Positions 44,698 through 53,570 of a DNA stretch of 64,000 nt are shown in pieces; the stretch's first letter is position 1, and each line of letters begins with the position of its first letter. The notes under the pieces were generated by a model. The model was given only the letters and a program-made list of their open reading frames with translations, made no database searches and had not been told where the DNA came from. Source of the DNA: Exiguobacterium sp. FSL W8-0210 (GTDB lineage: Bacteria > Bacillota > Bacilli > Exiguobacteriales > Exiguobacteriaceae); contig NZ_JBBOUK010000001.1 of NCBI RefSeq assembly GCF_038006045.1, positions 1,033,001 to 1,097,000 on the forward strand, read 5' to 3'. Position numbers and translations under genes: made by a program.

Positions 44698-45249
44698 ATG
44701 AAAATTTACACGAAGTCTGGTGACAAAGGAGAAACATCTCTCGTTGGTGGGAGAGTCAAAAAAAATGATCGGTTGATCAGCTTGATGGGAGAACTCGACG
44801 AATTGAACAGTTTCGTCGGACTTGCCCGGACGAAAGCATCATCAATCGAGGTGCGTGAGCAACTGACAGTGATCCAGCACGCGCTATTCGATTGTGGCAG
44901 TGACTTGATGTATGTCGAGCCGCGCCCGTCACGTTTGAGTCAAGAAGCGACGGTTGATTTAGAAAGTTGGATTGACACGTTAACGGAGTTATCGCCGCCG
45001 CTCGATAAGTTCATCTTGCCCGGCGGAACGGAAGCAGCTGCAACGTTACACGTGGCACGGACGGTCTGTCGTCGCGTTGAACGTTCGATGATCGATGTCC
45101 CTCAAGCGGCTCATTTGTTACCGTTCATCAACCGACTCAGTGACTTCTTCTTTACAGCAGCCCGTTATGAGAATGCCGTCAAACAAAAAGCAGATATTGA
45201 ATATGTCCGCAGTGCGCATGTATTCAAACGAAAGGATGGAGAGCAATGA
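44698..45249 (+). CDS. Cob(I)alamin adenosyltransferase, PduO type
   Basis: A 183-residue enzyme that transfers the adenosyl group of ATP to cobalamin to form adenosylcobalamin. The N-terminal ATP site is IYTKSGDKGETSLVGG, with LDELNSFVGLAR and the C-terminal VCRRVERSM and FINRLSDFFFTAARYEN, all typical of the PduO/MMAB fold (YvqK in B. subtilis). No other cobalamin gene is nearby, so it probably serves salvage of imported B12. Its stop overlaps the ymfF start by four bases, although ymfF has no known link to it. Confidence 0.93.
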   Translation: MKIYTKSGDKGETSLVGGRVKKNDRLISLMGELDELNSFVGLARTKASSIEVREQLTVIQHALFDCGSDLMYVEPRPSRLSQEATVDLESWIDTLTELSPPLDKFILPGGTEAAATLHVARTVCRRVERSMIDVPQAAHLLPFINRLSDFFFTAARYENAVKQKADIEYVRSAHVFKRKDGEQ

Positions 45250-46499
45250 GTCAGTCATTTAGCACATGGAAAAAGGAAGGAACGAGCTACCATCTCGTTC
45301 CGACCGACAAATTCAAGACGACGACGATTCTCGTCACATTTTCAGCACCGTTAGAAGCGAAGACGCTGACAAGCCGTGCAATCCTACCGTATATCATGGA
45401 AAAATCTACAGCCGCTTATCCGTCGATGAAAGCGTTACGTGAGCCGCTTGAAACACTATATGATGCGGGACTTTATGCGGACGCGTCGAAGTTCGGAGAA
45501 GAGCATGTCATCTCGTTCCAACTCGATGTCGTCCGGGGAGAACTCGTCCATCATCCGTCGTTGTTAAAAGAAGCACTCGAATTGCTCGAGCAAATGGTGC
45601 TGTATCCAGATTTGACGGAAGGTGGCTTCCGTGAACAGTTCGTCAAACAAGAAAAACGATTGCATGCCTTACGGATCAGTTCACTATATGACGATAAAAT
45701 GCGCTACGCACAGCAACGTCTTCTCGAATTGATGGCACCAGGTGAAGCCGTCGCGTTGCCATCCCTTGGAACACTCGAAGAACTCGAACAAATCACCCCG
45801 TCATCCTTGCGTGATACATACCGTTCGATGATTGAAGACGACCGGATTGATGTCTTCGTCGTCGGACATGTAACGAAGGAGGAGATGGAAGACGCTCTAT
45901 CATTCTTGCCATCGCATTCTGAAAAAATCAGTCATTACATTCCGGCCCAAAAAGCAGTCAATGGCGTGAAACGGTCGAGTGAAACACAACCGATCAAACA
46001 AGGTAAATTGCACCTTGGTTACCGGGTAGCGGTCGATCCGACGTCTGCTGACTCGATTCGGATGCAAATCGTCAATGGTCTGTTCGGTGGCTTCCCGCAT
46101 TCAAAACTGTTCATGAATGTCCGTGAAAAAGAGAGTCTCGCCTATTATGCGGCTTCACGATACGCGGCATTGAACAGTGCACTCTATGTTTATGCAGGAA
46201 TCGACACGAAAGAAGCGGAACGTGCCGAGAAAATCATCTTGGAACAACTCGTTGATTTGAAAGCAGGACAGTTCACGGATGAAGAATTGACACAGACGAA
46301 GGCGATGTTGATCAATGCACGCCGTCAAATCCTTGATCAGCCGGGTCAACTGATTGGTTGGTTGAATGGTTCGAAGATGCGTGGACTGACACTGGAGGAT
46401 GAGATTCATATCATTGAAACGGCGACACGTGAAGACGTCGTTCGATTAGCAGCGGCAATCGATCTTGATGCCGTATATCTATTGCGAGGTGAAGCATGA
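45246..46499 (+). CDS. ymfF: M16-family inactive-type peptidase homologue YmfF
   Basis: A 417-residue M16 (pitrilysin-like) protein of the two-half type. The zinc motif HxxEH is not present in the first domain, as expected for the non-catalytic partner; the C-terminal domain has the substrate-cradle stretch LFMNVREKESLAYYAASRY. YmfF and YmfH lie next to YmfI, the reductase that finishes 5-aminopentanol modification of elongation factor P in B. subtilis, and the pair has been linked to that pathway. It overlaps ymfH by four bases. Confidence 0.9.
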   Translation: MSQSFSTWKKEGTSYHLVPTDKFKTTTILVTFSAPLEAKTLTSRAILPYIMEKSTAAYPSMKALREPLETLYDAGLYADASKFGEEHVISFQLDVVRGELVHHPSLLKEALELLEQMVLYPDLTEGGFREQFVKQEKRLHALRISSLYDDKMRYAQQRLLELMAPGEAVALPSLGTLEELEQITPSSLRDTYRSMIEDDRIDVFVVGHVTKEEMEDALSFLPSHSEKISHYIPAQKAVNGVKRSSETQPIKQGKLHLGYRVAVDPTSADSIRMQIVNGLFGGFPHSKLFMNVREKESLAYYAASRYAALNSALYVYAGIDTKEAERAEKIILEQLVDLKAGQFTDEELTQTKAMLINARRQILDQPGQLIGWLNGSKMRGLTLEDEIHIIETATREDVVRLAAAIDLDAVYLLRGEA

Positions 46500-47767
46500 T
46501 GGAACAACTGATCTATCACGATACAGACGAAACGGTATACCACGAGCAGCTCGATAACGGCTTATCCGTCTATTTGTTGCAAAAAAAAGGATACGAAAAA
46601 ACGTATGCGACGTTTACGACGCGGTATGGGTCGATTGATCAACGATTCAAAAAAGGGGAGGAATGGATCACGGTACCGGACGGCATCGCCCATTTCCTCG
46701 AGCATAAGATGTTCGAATCTGAAAAAGGGGACGTCTTCCAAGAGTTCGGTCGTCTCGGTGCCTCTGCGAACGCCTTTACCTCGTTCTCGCGGACAGCGTA
46801 CTTGTTTTCAGCGACGTCGCTGATCGAACAAAACCTCGAGACGTTGATCGATTTCGTACAAGATCCCTATTTCACGCCGGAAAGCGTTGAAAAAGAGAAA
46901 GGGATCATCACGCAAGAAATCCAGATGTATCAAGATAATCCGGGATGGCGCCTGTTCTTCGGTCTGATCGAATCGATGTATGCATCGCATCCGGTCCGAA
47001 TCGATATCGCGGGAACTCCGGAATCAATCAATCAAATCACGGCCGATGACTTGTACACGTGCTACCGTACGTTCTATCATCCATCGAACATGGTGTTGTT
47101 CGTCGTCGGAAACATCGACCCGGAAGAGACACTGGCATTGATCAAGGCGAATCAGGCGAAGAAAGACTATACGGATCGTCCTGCAATCGAACGGGATTAC
47201 GGTCAAGAGCCGCATGGCGTACATCGTCCACGTTTTGAACTCGAGCTCGACGTTAAGACACCTAAGGTATTGATCGGTTACAAGGACGAATCGCTTCGCG
47301 GTGAGGCACAAGTCCGCCGTGAGTTAACGAGTGAACTGCTGTTACATCTCTTGTTCGACCAGACATCATCGACGTATTTGGAACTGTATGAAGACGGTCT
47401 GATTGACGATACGTTCAGCTTTGATTACTCGAGTGAGGAAGAGTTCGCCTTTGCGACGTTTGGAATGGAGACAGAAGATCCAGACAAATTCATCCAAGCG
47501 TATGAGACGCTCCTGCAAACACGTCCTGACTTTACGGAAGACGAAGTCACACGCAAGCGGAACATGATGCAAGGGAAGTTCCTCCGTGCCTTGAATTCAC
47601 CGGAATTCATCGCGAATCAGTTCTCGCGTCACGCACTTGCCGGTACGAACCTGTTCACGCTTCCGACATTGATTGCTTCGATTACGAAAGAAGAGATTGA
47701 AGCCCGTTTCGACGAGTTGTTCGCCATTGAAAACCGGGCGATCTCAATCGTCAAACCGTACGCGTGA
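46496..47767 (+). CDS. ymfH: M16-family zinc peptidase YmfH
   Basis: A 423-residue M16 metallopeptidase. The zinc-binding motif HFLEH is present in GIAHFLEHKMFES, and the distal Glu lies in KGIITQEIQMYQ, so this is the catalytic partner of YmfF. The second domain ends with conserved TLIASITKEEIEARF. There are two adjacent ATG codons (46496, 46499). It overlaps ymfI by four bases, which makes ymfF-ymfH-ymfI one translationally coupled run. Confidence 0.92.
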   Translation: MMEQLIYHDTDETVYHEQLDNGLSVYLLQKKGYEKTYATFTTRYGSIDQRFKKGEEWITVPDGIAHFLEHKMFESEKGDVFQEFGRLGASANAFTSFSRTAYLFSATSLIEQNLETLIDFVQDPYFTPESVEKEKGIITQEIQMYQDNPGWRLFFGLIESMYASHPVRIDIAGTPESINQITADDLYTCYRTFYHPSNMVLFVVGNIDPEETLALIKANQAKKDYTDRPAIERDYGQEPHGVHRPRFELELDVKTPKVLIGYKDESLRGEAQVRRELTSELLLHLLFDQTSSTYLELYEDGLIDDTFSFDYSSEEEFAFATFGMETEDPDKFIQAYETLLQTRPDFTEDEVTRKRNMMQGKFLRALNSPEFIANQFSRHALAGTNLFTLPTLIASITKEEIEARFDELFAIENRAISIVKPYA

Positions 47768-48471
47768 TGCGAATCCTCATCACCGGTGCGAGTGGCGCCA
47801 TTGGTCTTGCGGCAGCAAAACAACTTGCTGCCGCCGGACATGAATTGGTGCTTCAGACGTATCGACAGCAAGCGGTTTTAGAACGGATGATAGAGGAGTG
47901 GCAAGGCGAGCACCACATCCTGACTGCGAACTTAGCAGACGAGGAGGACTTGCAGGCATTTTGTGCGGCATTACCTGTTGTCGATGCTTTCGTCCATTGT
48001 GCCGGAACGAGTTATAGCGGTCTGTTGCTCGATCAATCAGCAACATCAATGCATGAACTTTGGAAAATCCATGTCGAGGCATTGATTCGCATCAGCCAAA
48101 CCGTAACACGGACGAAACCGTTTACGTCGAAGCTTGCGATCGTCGTCATCAGTAGTGTATTAGGGGAACAAGGTGTCGCGGGTGAGGTCGTCTATTCGAC
48201 GTGCAAGGCGGCACAGCTGGGCTTCGTCAAAGCATACAGTAAAGAACTTGGACCAATGCATGGACGCATCAATGCGATTACGCCAGGATGGATTGATACG
48301 CCGATGAACGCGATTTTTTCTGAGGATGAAAAGGCAGAAGCGATTGCTGAAATCCCTGCCGGACGATTCGGAAAAGTAGAGGAAGTGGCTTCTGCCATCC
48401 GTTACTTGGTGCAACCAGAATCGAGTTATGTGTCGGGAGCCATCCTTAAAATAGATGGTGCGTGGATGTAA
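47764..48471 (+). CDS. ymfI: EF-P 5-aminopentanone reductase YmfI (SDR)
   Basis: Classical SDR of 235 residues. Cofactor motif TGASGAIGLA, HCAGTSYSG in place of NNAG, catalytic Ser in VISSVLGEQG, and the YxxxK pair in VVYSTCKAAQLGF. In B. subtilis YmfI reduces the 5-aminopentanone group on elongation factor P, needed for fast translation of some motifs and for swarming. Its position after ymfF and ymfH supports the same role. In B. subtilis ymfJ (DUF3243) follows; there is no room for it here. Confidence 0.9.
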   Translation: MMRILITGASGAIGLAAAKQLAAAGHELVLQTYRQQAVLERMIEEWQGEHHILTANLADEEDLQAFCAALPVVDAFVHCAGTSYSGLLLDQSATSMHELWKIHVEALIRISQTVTRTKPFTSKLAIVVISSVLGEQGVAGEVVYSTCKAAQLGFVKAYSKELGPMHGRINAITPGWIDTPMNAIFSEDEKAEAIAEIPAGRFGKVEEVASAIRYLVQPESSYVSGAILKIDGAWM

Positions 48472-48472
48472 G

Positions 48473-48500
48473 CATTGGAATTTCAGTTCAGGAATGCTTT
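48473..48500 (+). terminator. Terminator after ymfI
   Basis: GCATT / AATGC outer stem with partial inner pairing and a T-rich tail (TTTTCATTTTTC). Weak stem. Confidence 0.5.
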
Positions 48501-48565
48501 TCATTTTTCAAAAAATCATTTAACATGAGGAATGGATAATCGTATCAATAGAGGAGGATGGGCGC

Positions 48566-49348
48566 GTGAGTGAGTTCGAGCAATGGTATCTCGAATATGA
48601 ATTAAAGGTCAACCGTCCCGGTATACTCGGGGACATTGCTTCGTTGATGGGAATGTTACATATTTCGATCGTGACGATCAATGGTGTCGATCATCAACGA
48701 CGCGGTATGTTGCTCCAAACGAAACAACCGGATCAAATTCCACGACTCGCTGCTATTCTCAAGACGATGTCAACCATAGAGGTCATCAAACTACGAAAAC
48801 CAAAACTGCGCGACCGGATCGCGATTCGTCACGGTCGTTATATCGATCAAAGCAGTGATGAACGAAAGACGTTCCGCTTCGTTCGGGAAGACTTAGGGAT
48901 TCTCGTCGATTTCATGGCAGAACTATGCAAACAGGATGGGCACTTGTTGATTGGTGTCCGCGGTATGCCACGAGTCGGGAAGACGGAATCGATCGTCGCT
49001 GCAAGCGTCAGTGCGAACAAGAAATGGTTGTTCCTTTCTTCGACGCTGATCAAACAGACGGTCCGAACGTCGTTATTCGATGACGAACGGACTGGGGATT
49101 ATGTCTACATCATCGATGCCTTGGTGTCGCAACGGAATTTCGATGAACGGCACTGGCAGATTTTACGCGAAGTCATGCGACTACCGGCGACGAAAATCGT
49201 CGAACATCCGGATGCCTTCGTCAAATCAAGTGAATATACGTGGGATGATTTTGATTACATCATTGAATTACGCAACACGACAGAAGAAATCATTGTGACT
49301 GAACTGCCTCGTTCCCATAGGGGAAATGATTGGTTCAACTTTGAATAA
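48566..49348 (+). CDS. ymfK: DUF3388 protein YmfK
   Basis: A 260-residue soluble protein of unknown role. The N-terminal part (about 5-75) looks like an ACT-type small-molecule-binding domain (NRPGILGDIASLMGMLHISI). The rest has a P-loop-like stretch, GVRGMPRVGKTESIVAAS at about 132-149, followed by VYIIDALVSQRNFDERHW. GTG start with GAGGAGG upstream. It lies between ymfI and rodZ exactly as in B. subtilis. Confidence 0.88.
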   Translation: MSEFEQWYLEYELKVNRPGILGDIASLMGMLHISIVTINGVDHQRRGMLLQTKQPDQIPRLAAILKTMSTIEVIKLRKPKLRDRIAIRHGRYIDQSSDERKTFRFVREDLGILVDFMAELCKQDGHLLIGVRGMPRVGKTESIVAASVSANKKWLFLSSTLIKQTVRTSLFDDERTGDYVYIIDALVSQRNFDERHWQILREVMRLPATKIVEHPDAFVKSSEYTWDDFDYIIELRNTTEEIIVTELPRSHRGNDWFNFE

Positions 49349-49375
49349 GTATGAAAAATGGAAGGTGTGTTACCG

Positions 49376-50275
49376 ATGACCGAGCTCGGAACCTACTTAA
49401 AGGAACAACGAGAGGCGCTAGGCGTCTCTCTCGAACAAATTCAAACGACGACGAAGATTCAAAAGCGTTACATCGTCGCGATTGAAGAAGGCAACTATGA
49501 TCAATTACCAGGTGCTTTTTACGCCCGGGCCTTCATCAAGACATATGCGGAAGCACTCGGTCTTGACGTCGACGAAGTCTTCACGACCTATAAGCGTGAT
49601 CTTCCGGAACCGGAGACACAACCGGTCGTCGAATTATCACGACGCGCGACGTATTCGAAATCAAGTGCACCGAAGAAAAGCGTTGCAAAGCGCTGGATTC
49701 CGAACATCATCATCATCGTGCTAATTTTTGCGATTGGTGCTGCCTTGTATTATGGACTTCAGATGTTCCTCGACGGTAACGAAGAGGCAAAAACGTCTGC
49801 ACCGAAGCAAAACGATGTCACGATCGACCAAGGAGACGCACCGAGTAAAGAAACGGATGCGCCTGCGAAGACGGAAGAAAAGCCGAAGGAAGAACCGGCG
49901 AAACAAGAAGAAACAAAAGAAAAACCTAAAAAAGAAGCGCTTGCTGCGAAGTCGACATCTGGTCAAGATGTCACCTATGAAGTCGCAACGAAAGATACGA
50001 TGAGTGTCTCGATTCAAATCAAGAAAGATGCCTCTCCATCACCATTCGTTGGTGTGCGTGATACATCCCTTGAAGGAAAAGCACTCGCGCCAGATCACAT
50101 CAACGCGTCGGATCCGAATCCGATCGTCGTGAAGGACGCGAAGACGGACTTGATCCGGATCCGGATCGGTTCGATTAAAGGGATTGATAAAATCGTCGTC
50201 AATGACCAAGAACTGAAACTGAACCGTTCGCTTCTCGTCCAAAACATCTATCTGAAGAAAGTAGCCACGCCGTAA
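49376..50275 (+). CDS. rodZ: Cytoskeleton protein RodZ (YmfM)
   Basis: Bitopic membrane protein that helps place the MreB-linked wall-building machinery, about 299 residues. A Cro-type helix-turn-helix domain lies at residues 1-70 (ELGTYLKEQREALGVSLEQI), a membrane helix at about 108-128 (IPNIIIIVLIFAIGAALYYG), then a long Lys/Glu/Pro-rich linker (about 135-190) and a C-terminal DUF4115 beta domain. I choose ATG 49376 because GAAGGTG lies eight bases before it; the ATG 18 bases upstream has no site. It directly precedes pgsA as in Bacillus. Confidence 0.92.
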   Translation: MTELGTYLKEQREALGVSLEQIQTTTKIQKRYIVAIEEGNYDQLPGAFYARAFIKTYAEALGLDVDEVFTTYKRDLPEPETQPVVELSRRATYSKSSAPKKSVAKRWIPNIIIIVLIFAIGAALYYGLQMFLDGNEEAKTSAPKQNDVTIDQGDAPSKETDAPAKTEEKPKEEPAKQEETKEKPKKEALAAKSTSGQDVTYEVATKDTMSVSIQIKKDASPSPFVGVRDTSLEGKALAPDHINASDPNPIVVKDAKTDLIRIRIGSIKGIDKIVVNDQELKLNRSLLVQNIYLKKVATP

Positions 50276-50293
50276 ACCGGCGTGCCTTCTTTT
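50267..50293 (+). terminator. Terminator of rodZ
   Basis: CACGCCG / CGGCGTG stem with the rodZ stop codon in its loop, followed by CCTTCTTTT. Confidence 0.7.
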
Positions 50294-50339
50294 AGATGGC
50301 ATATTCATCTACATATGAAATGAAGGAGGAGGGCGTTAC

Positions 50340-50918
50340 ATGAACTTACCGAATCAATTGACAGTATTACGCGTTTTATTAATTCCCGTGTTCGTCATCG
50401 TACTTGCGATTGATCCGAACTGGGGACAGTGGGATGTACTAGGAGCTGAACTTCCCGTCTCACACTTCGTTGCAGCCATCATCTTCCTTGTTGCTTCACT
50501 GACGGACTGGCTTGATGGGTATATCGCCCGCAAACAAAAACTAGTGACGAACTTTGGAAAATTCATGGATCCACTTGCTGATAAGATGTTAGTCGCTGCT
50601 GCGCTCGTCTACCTCGTGGAACTTGAGTTCGTCGCGGCTTGGATCGTCGTCATCATTCTCTGCCGTGAGTTCGCAGTCACGGGTCTGCGTCTTGTCGCTT
50701 CTGACGAAGGCATCGTTCTTGCTGCCGGAAACTCTGGGAAAGCCAAGACTTGGGTCCAGCTGACATCGATCACGGCATATTTGTTGCACGATATCATCTT
50801 TGCGATGTGGAACATTCCGTTCGCAGATATTACGATGTGGCTTGCTTTGATCTTGACGATCTACTCAGGCGTCGAATATTTCTCGAAAAACATTAAGTTA
50901 ATTACGAAATCCATGTAA
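50340..50918 (+). CDS. pgsA: CDP-diacylglycerol-glycerol-3-phosphate phosphatidyltransferase
   Basis: Essential membrane enzyme of phosphatidylglycerol synthesis, 192 residues, about six helices. The start LPNQLTVLRVLLIPVFV is typical for PgsA. The CDP-alcohol motif is complete: TDWLDGYIARKQKLVTNFGK followed by FMDPLADK, with the spaced Asp residues. It belongs to the same superfamily as the ynjF-like protein at 19605 but is clearly the housekeeping copy by its place between rodZ and cinA. Confidence 0.96.
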   Translation: MNLPNQLTVLRVLLIPVFVIVLAIDPNWGQWDVLGAELPVSHFVAAIIFLVASLTDWLDGYIARKQKLVTNFGKFMDPLADKMLVAAALVYLVELEFVAAWIVVIILCREFAVTGLRLVASDEGIVLAAGNSGKAKTWVQLTSITAYLLHDIIFAMWNIPFADITMWLALILTIYSGVEYFSKNIKLITKSM

Positions 50919-50931
50919 GATGGATCAATTT

Positions 50932-50962
50932 AGACTGTTCGTCATACCGAACAGTCTTTTCT
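50932..50962 (+). terminator. Terminator of pgsA
   Basis: AGACTGTTCG / CGAACAGTCT, 10-bp perfect stem, six-base loop, then TTTCTT. Confidence 0.88.
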
Positions 50963-50989
50963 TATACTTCAAGAAGGTGAGGAATCAAC

Positions 50990-52222
50990 ATGAAAGCAGA
51001 AATCATCGCAGTCGGAAGTGAGCTTCTCCTTGGAGAAATCGCGAACACGAATGCACAGTACCTTTCCGAATGGCTAGCCAGTGCCGGAATTGACGTTCAT
51101 TATCATACAGTCGTCGGTGATAACCGCGAGCGGATGCAGAAAACGTTCCGTCAGGCGCAACAACGGGCAGATCTCCTCGTCATCACAGGGGGTCTTGGAC
51201 CAACGGAAGATGATTTAACGAAAGAGGTGCTCGCAGATCTTCTCGGACGTGATCTCATTCTCGATCAAGCAGCGTACGAAAGAATCGAAGGATTCTTGAA
51301 GACACGTCAACGGGAGATGACGAACAACGAGCAGAAACAAGCATTAGTCATCGATGGCGCGACGGTTTTACGCAATGATGCGGGTCTTGCTCCCGGTATG
51401 TCGGTGCAGACGGAGCACCATCAATATATCGTTTTACCCGGTGTGCCACGTGAGATGAAGCAAATCCTCAAAGATCACTTCAGTCATCTCTTCGGTCAGG
51501 AAACGATCCGTTCCCGGACACTCCGTTTCTTTGGGATCGGGGAGTCGGCTTTAAACGACCGCCTGGAAACGTTGATCAAGGAAGCGACCAACCCGTCGGT
51601 CGCACCGTATGCGGAGCTCGCTGAAGTCCGGTTGCGCCTGACGGCTAAAGCACTCGATCAACAGGAAGCCGACCGTATGCTCGATGAACTGGAACAACAC
51701 GTACTGGCTGAAGTGGGCATGTACTTTTATGGATATGGCGAGACGAGTCTGCCGGAAGTCGTACTGAAACGGTATCAAGAAGCAGGATTGACACTGTCAC
51801 TCGCCGAATCACTGACGGGAGGAGCTGTCGCGAGTGGTCTCGTTGATGTCAGCGGTGCGAGTCAAGTGTTGCGCGGGAGCGCCGTCGTCTATGATGATGC
51901 AGCGAAGCAAGCCGTGTTATCGGTACCGGAAGTTTTGTTACGAGAGCATACTGCTGTCAGTAAAGAGGTCGCGATCGCGATGGCTGAAGGGGTACGGGAA
52001 CTGTATCAATCCGATATCGCTGTCGCGTTGACAGGGGAAGCAGGTCCGACGAGCAACAGCGGAAAAGTGGTCGGAACCGTCTATTGTGCTGTTGCGGACG
52101 CACGTGGAACACGGATCGTCGAATGGCAATATCCATCGTTCGACCGAGGCATGATTCGACTGCGCGCCGTCAAGGATACCTATTTCCTTCTACTGAAACA
52201 TCTCGAAAAAGCACCCGAGTGA
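50990..52222 (+). CDS. cinA: CinA-family protein (MoaB-like and NMN deamidase domains)
   Basis: A 410-residue two-domain protein. The N-terminal MoaB/MogA-like domain (1-170: [35 protein letters not shown]) is followed by a C-terminal PncC-type nicotinamide-nucleotide amidase domain (about 250-405: [31 protein letters not shown]). It recycles by-products of NAD metabolism and is competence-inducible in some Firmicutes. It sits before recA in the conserved pgsA-cinA-recA order. Confidence 0.95.
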   Translation: MKAEIIAVGSELLLGEIANTNAQYLSEWLASAGIDVHYHTVVGDNRERMQKTFRQAQQRADLLVITGGLGPTEDDLTKEVLADLLGRDLILDQAAYERIEGFLKTRQREMTNNEQKQALVIDGATVLRNDAGLAPGMSVQTEHHQYIVLPGVPREMKQILKDHFSHLFGQETIRSRTLRFFGIGESALNDRLETLIKEATNPSVAPYAELAEVRLRLTAKALDQQEADRMLDELEQHVLAEVGMYFYGYGETSLPEVVLKRYQEAGLTLSLAESLTGGAVASGLVDVSGASQVLRGSAVVYDDAAKQAVLSVPEVLLREHTAVSKEVAIAMAEGVRELYQSDIAVALTGEAGPTSNSGKVVGTVYCAVADARGTRIVEWQYPSFDRGMIRLRAVKDTYFLLLKHLEKAPE

Positions 52223-52247
52223 GAAAAATGGTCAAAGTGCAAGTATG

Positions 52248-52261
52248 CGAATAAATGTTCG
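52248..52261 (+). promoter_or_regulatory. LexA (SOS) box upstream of recA
   Basis: CGAATAAATGTTCG matches the Gram-positive LexA/DinR site CGAACnnnnGTTCG except for one base. It lies nine bases upstream of the -35 box of the recA promoter, indicating DNA-damage control. Confidence 0.8.
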
Positions 52262-52269
52262 TAAAATGC

Positions 52270-52298
52270 TTGTCATTCGGTCTCAAAAGAAGTACAAT
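52270..52298 (+). promoter_or_regulatory. Sigma-A promoter of recA
   Basis: TTGTCA, 17 bases, TACAAT, 35 bases before the recA start. Confidence 0.8.
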
Positions 52299-52333
52299 AA
52301 TCTCAGTAAGATAATTAAAAGGAGGCCTGCTAC

Positions 52334-53377
52334 GTGAGTGATCGTAAAGCAGCACTTGAGATGGCGTTACGCCAGATAGAGAAACAGTTCGGTAAAGGTT
52401 CCATCATGAAACTCGGAGAAAATGCGGATCAGAAGGTTTCAGTGATCTCTTCTGGATCGATTACATTAGATATTGCCCTAGGTGCAGGTGGATACCCACG
52501 TGGACGGGTCATCGAAGTATACGGACCTGAATCGTCAGGTAAAACGACGGTAGCGCTTCATGCAATTGCAGAAGTTCAAAAACAAGGTGGACAAGCCGCA
52601 TTCATCGATGCGGAGCACGCGCTTGATCCAGCATATGCCAACAAACTTGGTGTCAACATCGATGAGCTCCTCTTGTCACAACCGGACACTGGGGAACAGG
52701 CACTTGAAATCGCGGAAGCACTCGTTCGTTCTGGTGCGGTCGATATTCTTGTCGTCGACTCTGTTGCGGCACTCGTACCAAAAGCAGAGATCGAAGGCGA
52801 AATGGGTGACTCACACGTCGGTCTTCAAGCACGTTTAATGAGCCAAGCGCTTCGTAAGTTGTCCGGTGCAACGAATAAATCGAAGACGATCGTCATCTTC
52901 ATCAACCAAATCCGTGAAAAAATCGGTGTCATGTTCGGTAACCCGGAAACAACTCCAGGTGGTCGCGCACTTAAATTCTACTCGTCTGTACGTTTAGAAG
53001 TGCGTCGTGCGGAAGCGTTGAAAAACGGTACGGACGTCGTCGGTAACAAAACGAAGATTAAGGTCGTCAAAAACAAGATCGCACCTCCGTTCAAACAAGC
53101 GGAAGTTGATATCATGTACGGTCAAGGGATTTCAAAGGTCGGTGAGTTGATCGACATCGGAACAGACCTCGATATCGTTCAAAAGAGTGGTGCATGGTAC
53201 TCGTACAACTCAGAGCGTCTCGGTCAAGGACGTGAGAACGCGAAGCAATACATGGTCGAGCATCCGGAAGTCGCAGCAGAGGTCGAACGTTTGATTCGTG
53301 AACACCACGGTCTCGTCGATCGCGAAGAGCCGGTTGATTTCGAAGCAGAACAACCAGAAGATCTATTTGCTGAATAA
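52334..53377 (+). CDS. recA: Recombinase RecA
   Basis: Strand-exchange protein and SOS co-protease, 347 residues, usual length and no intein. Walker A is [14 protein letters not shown] at about 66-79, Walker [13 protein letters not shown], loop L1/L2 region [19 protein letters not shown] and [20 protein letters not shown], and the acidic C-terminal tail ends [12 protein letters not shown] start with AAGGAGG upstream. A LexA box and sigma-A promoter precede it, and a strong terminator follows, so it is a single SOS-regulated unit. Confidence 0.98.
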   Translation: MSDRKAALEMALRQIEKQFGKGSIMKLGENADQKVSVISSGSITLDIALGAGGYPRGRVIEVYGPESSGKTTVALHAIAEVQKQGGQAAFIDAEHALDPAYANKLGVNIDELLLSQPDTGEQALEIAEALVRSGAVDILVVDSVAALVPKAEIEGEMGDSHVGLQARLMSQALRKLSGATNKSKTIVIFINQIREKIGVMFGNPETTPGGRALKFYSSVRLEVRRAEALKNGTDVVGNKTKIKVVKNKIAPPFKQAEVDIMYGQGISKVGELIDIGTDLDIVQKSGAWYSYNSERLGQGRENAKQYMVEHPEVAAEVERLIREHHGLVDREEPVDFEAEQPEDLFAE

Positions 53378-53385
53378 ACCGTTTC

Positions 53386-53418
53386 AGAGAGGATTCGCAT
53401 GCGAATCCTCTCTTTTTT
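53386..53418 (+). terminator. Terminator of recA
   Basis: AGAGAGGATTCGCA / TGCGAATCCTCTCT, 14-bp perfect palindrome, followed by TTTTTT. Confidence 0.92.
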
Positions 53419-53570
53419 AGTGTAAAAGAGGAAAACAGTGGAATTCTTTCCCGTCCGTTCGTTGACAATGAACGAGTGCTATCCTTACAATATAGATGTA
53501 CGTTTTTTAGACAGCTTCGATGAAATACCGAAATGAACTAAGAAACACCTTGCAAAGGGGAGGTGAACCC

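Noticed and set aside
46600-47900. Several antisense frames over ymfF, ymfH and ymfI
   Set aside because: They mirror the codon pattern of the coding strand and have no start signals or recognisable domains.
49728-50017. Lys/Arg-rich frames inside rodZ on both strands
   Set aside because: They are by-products of the Lys/Glu-rich linker of RodZ.
52334-53377. Possible intein or insertion in recA
   Set aside because: The protein is continuous and of normal length with all motifs in order.
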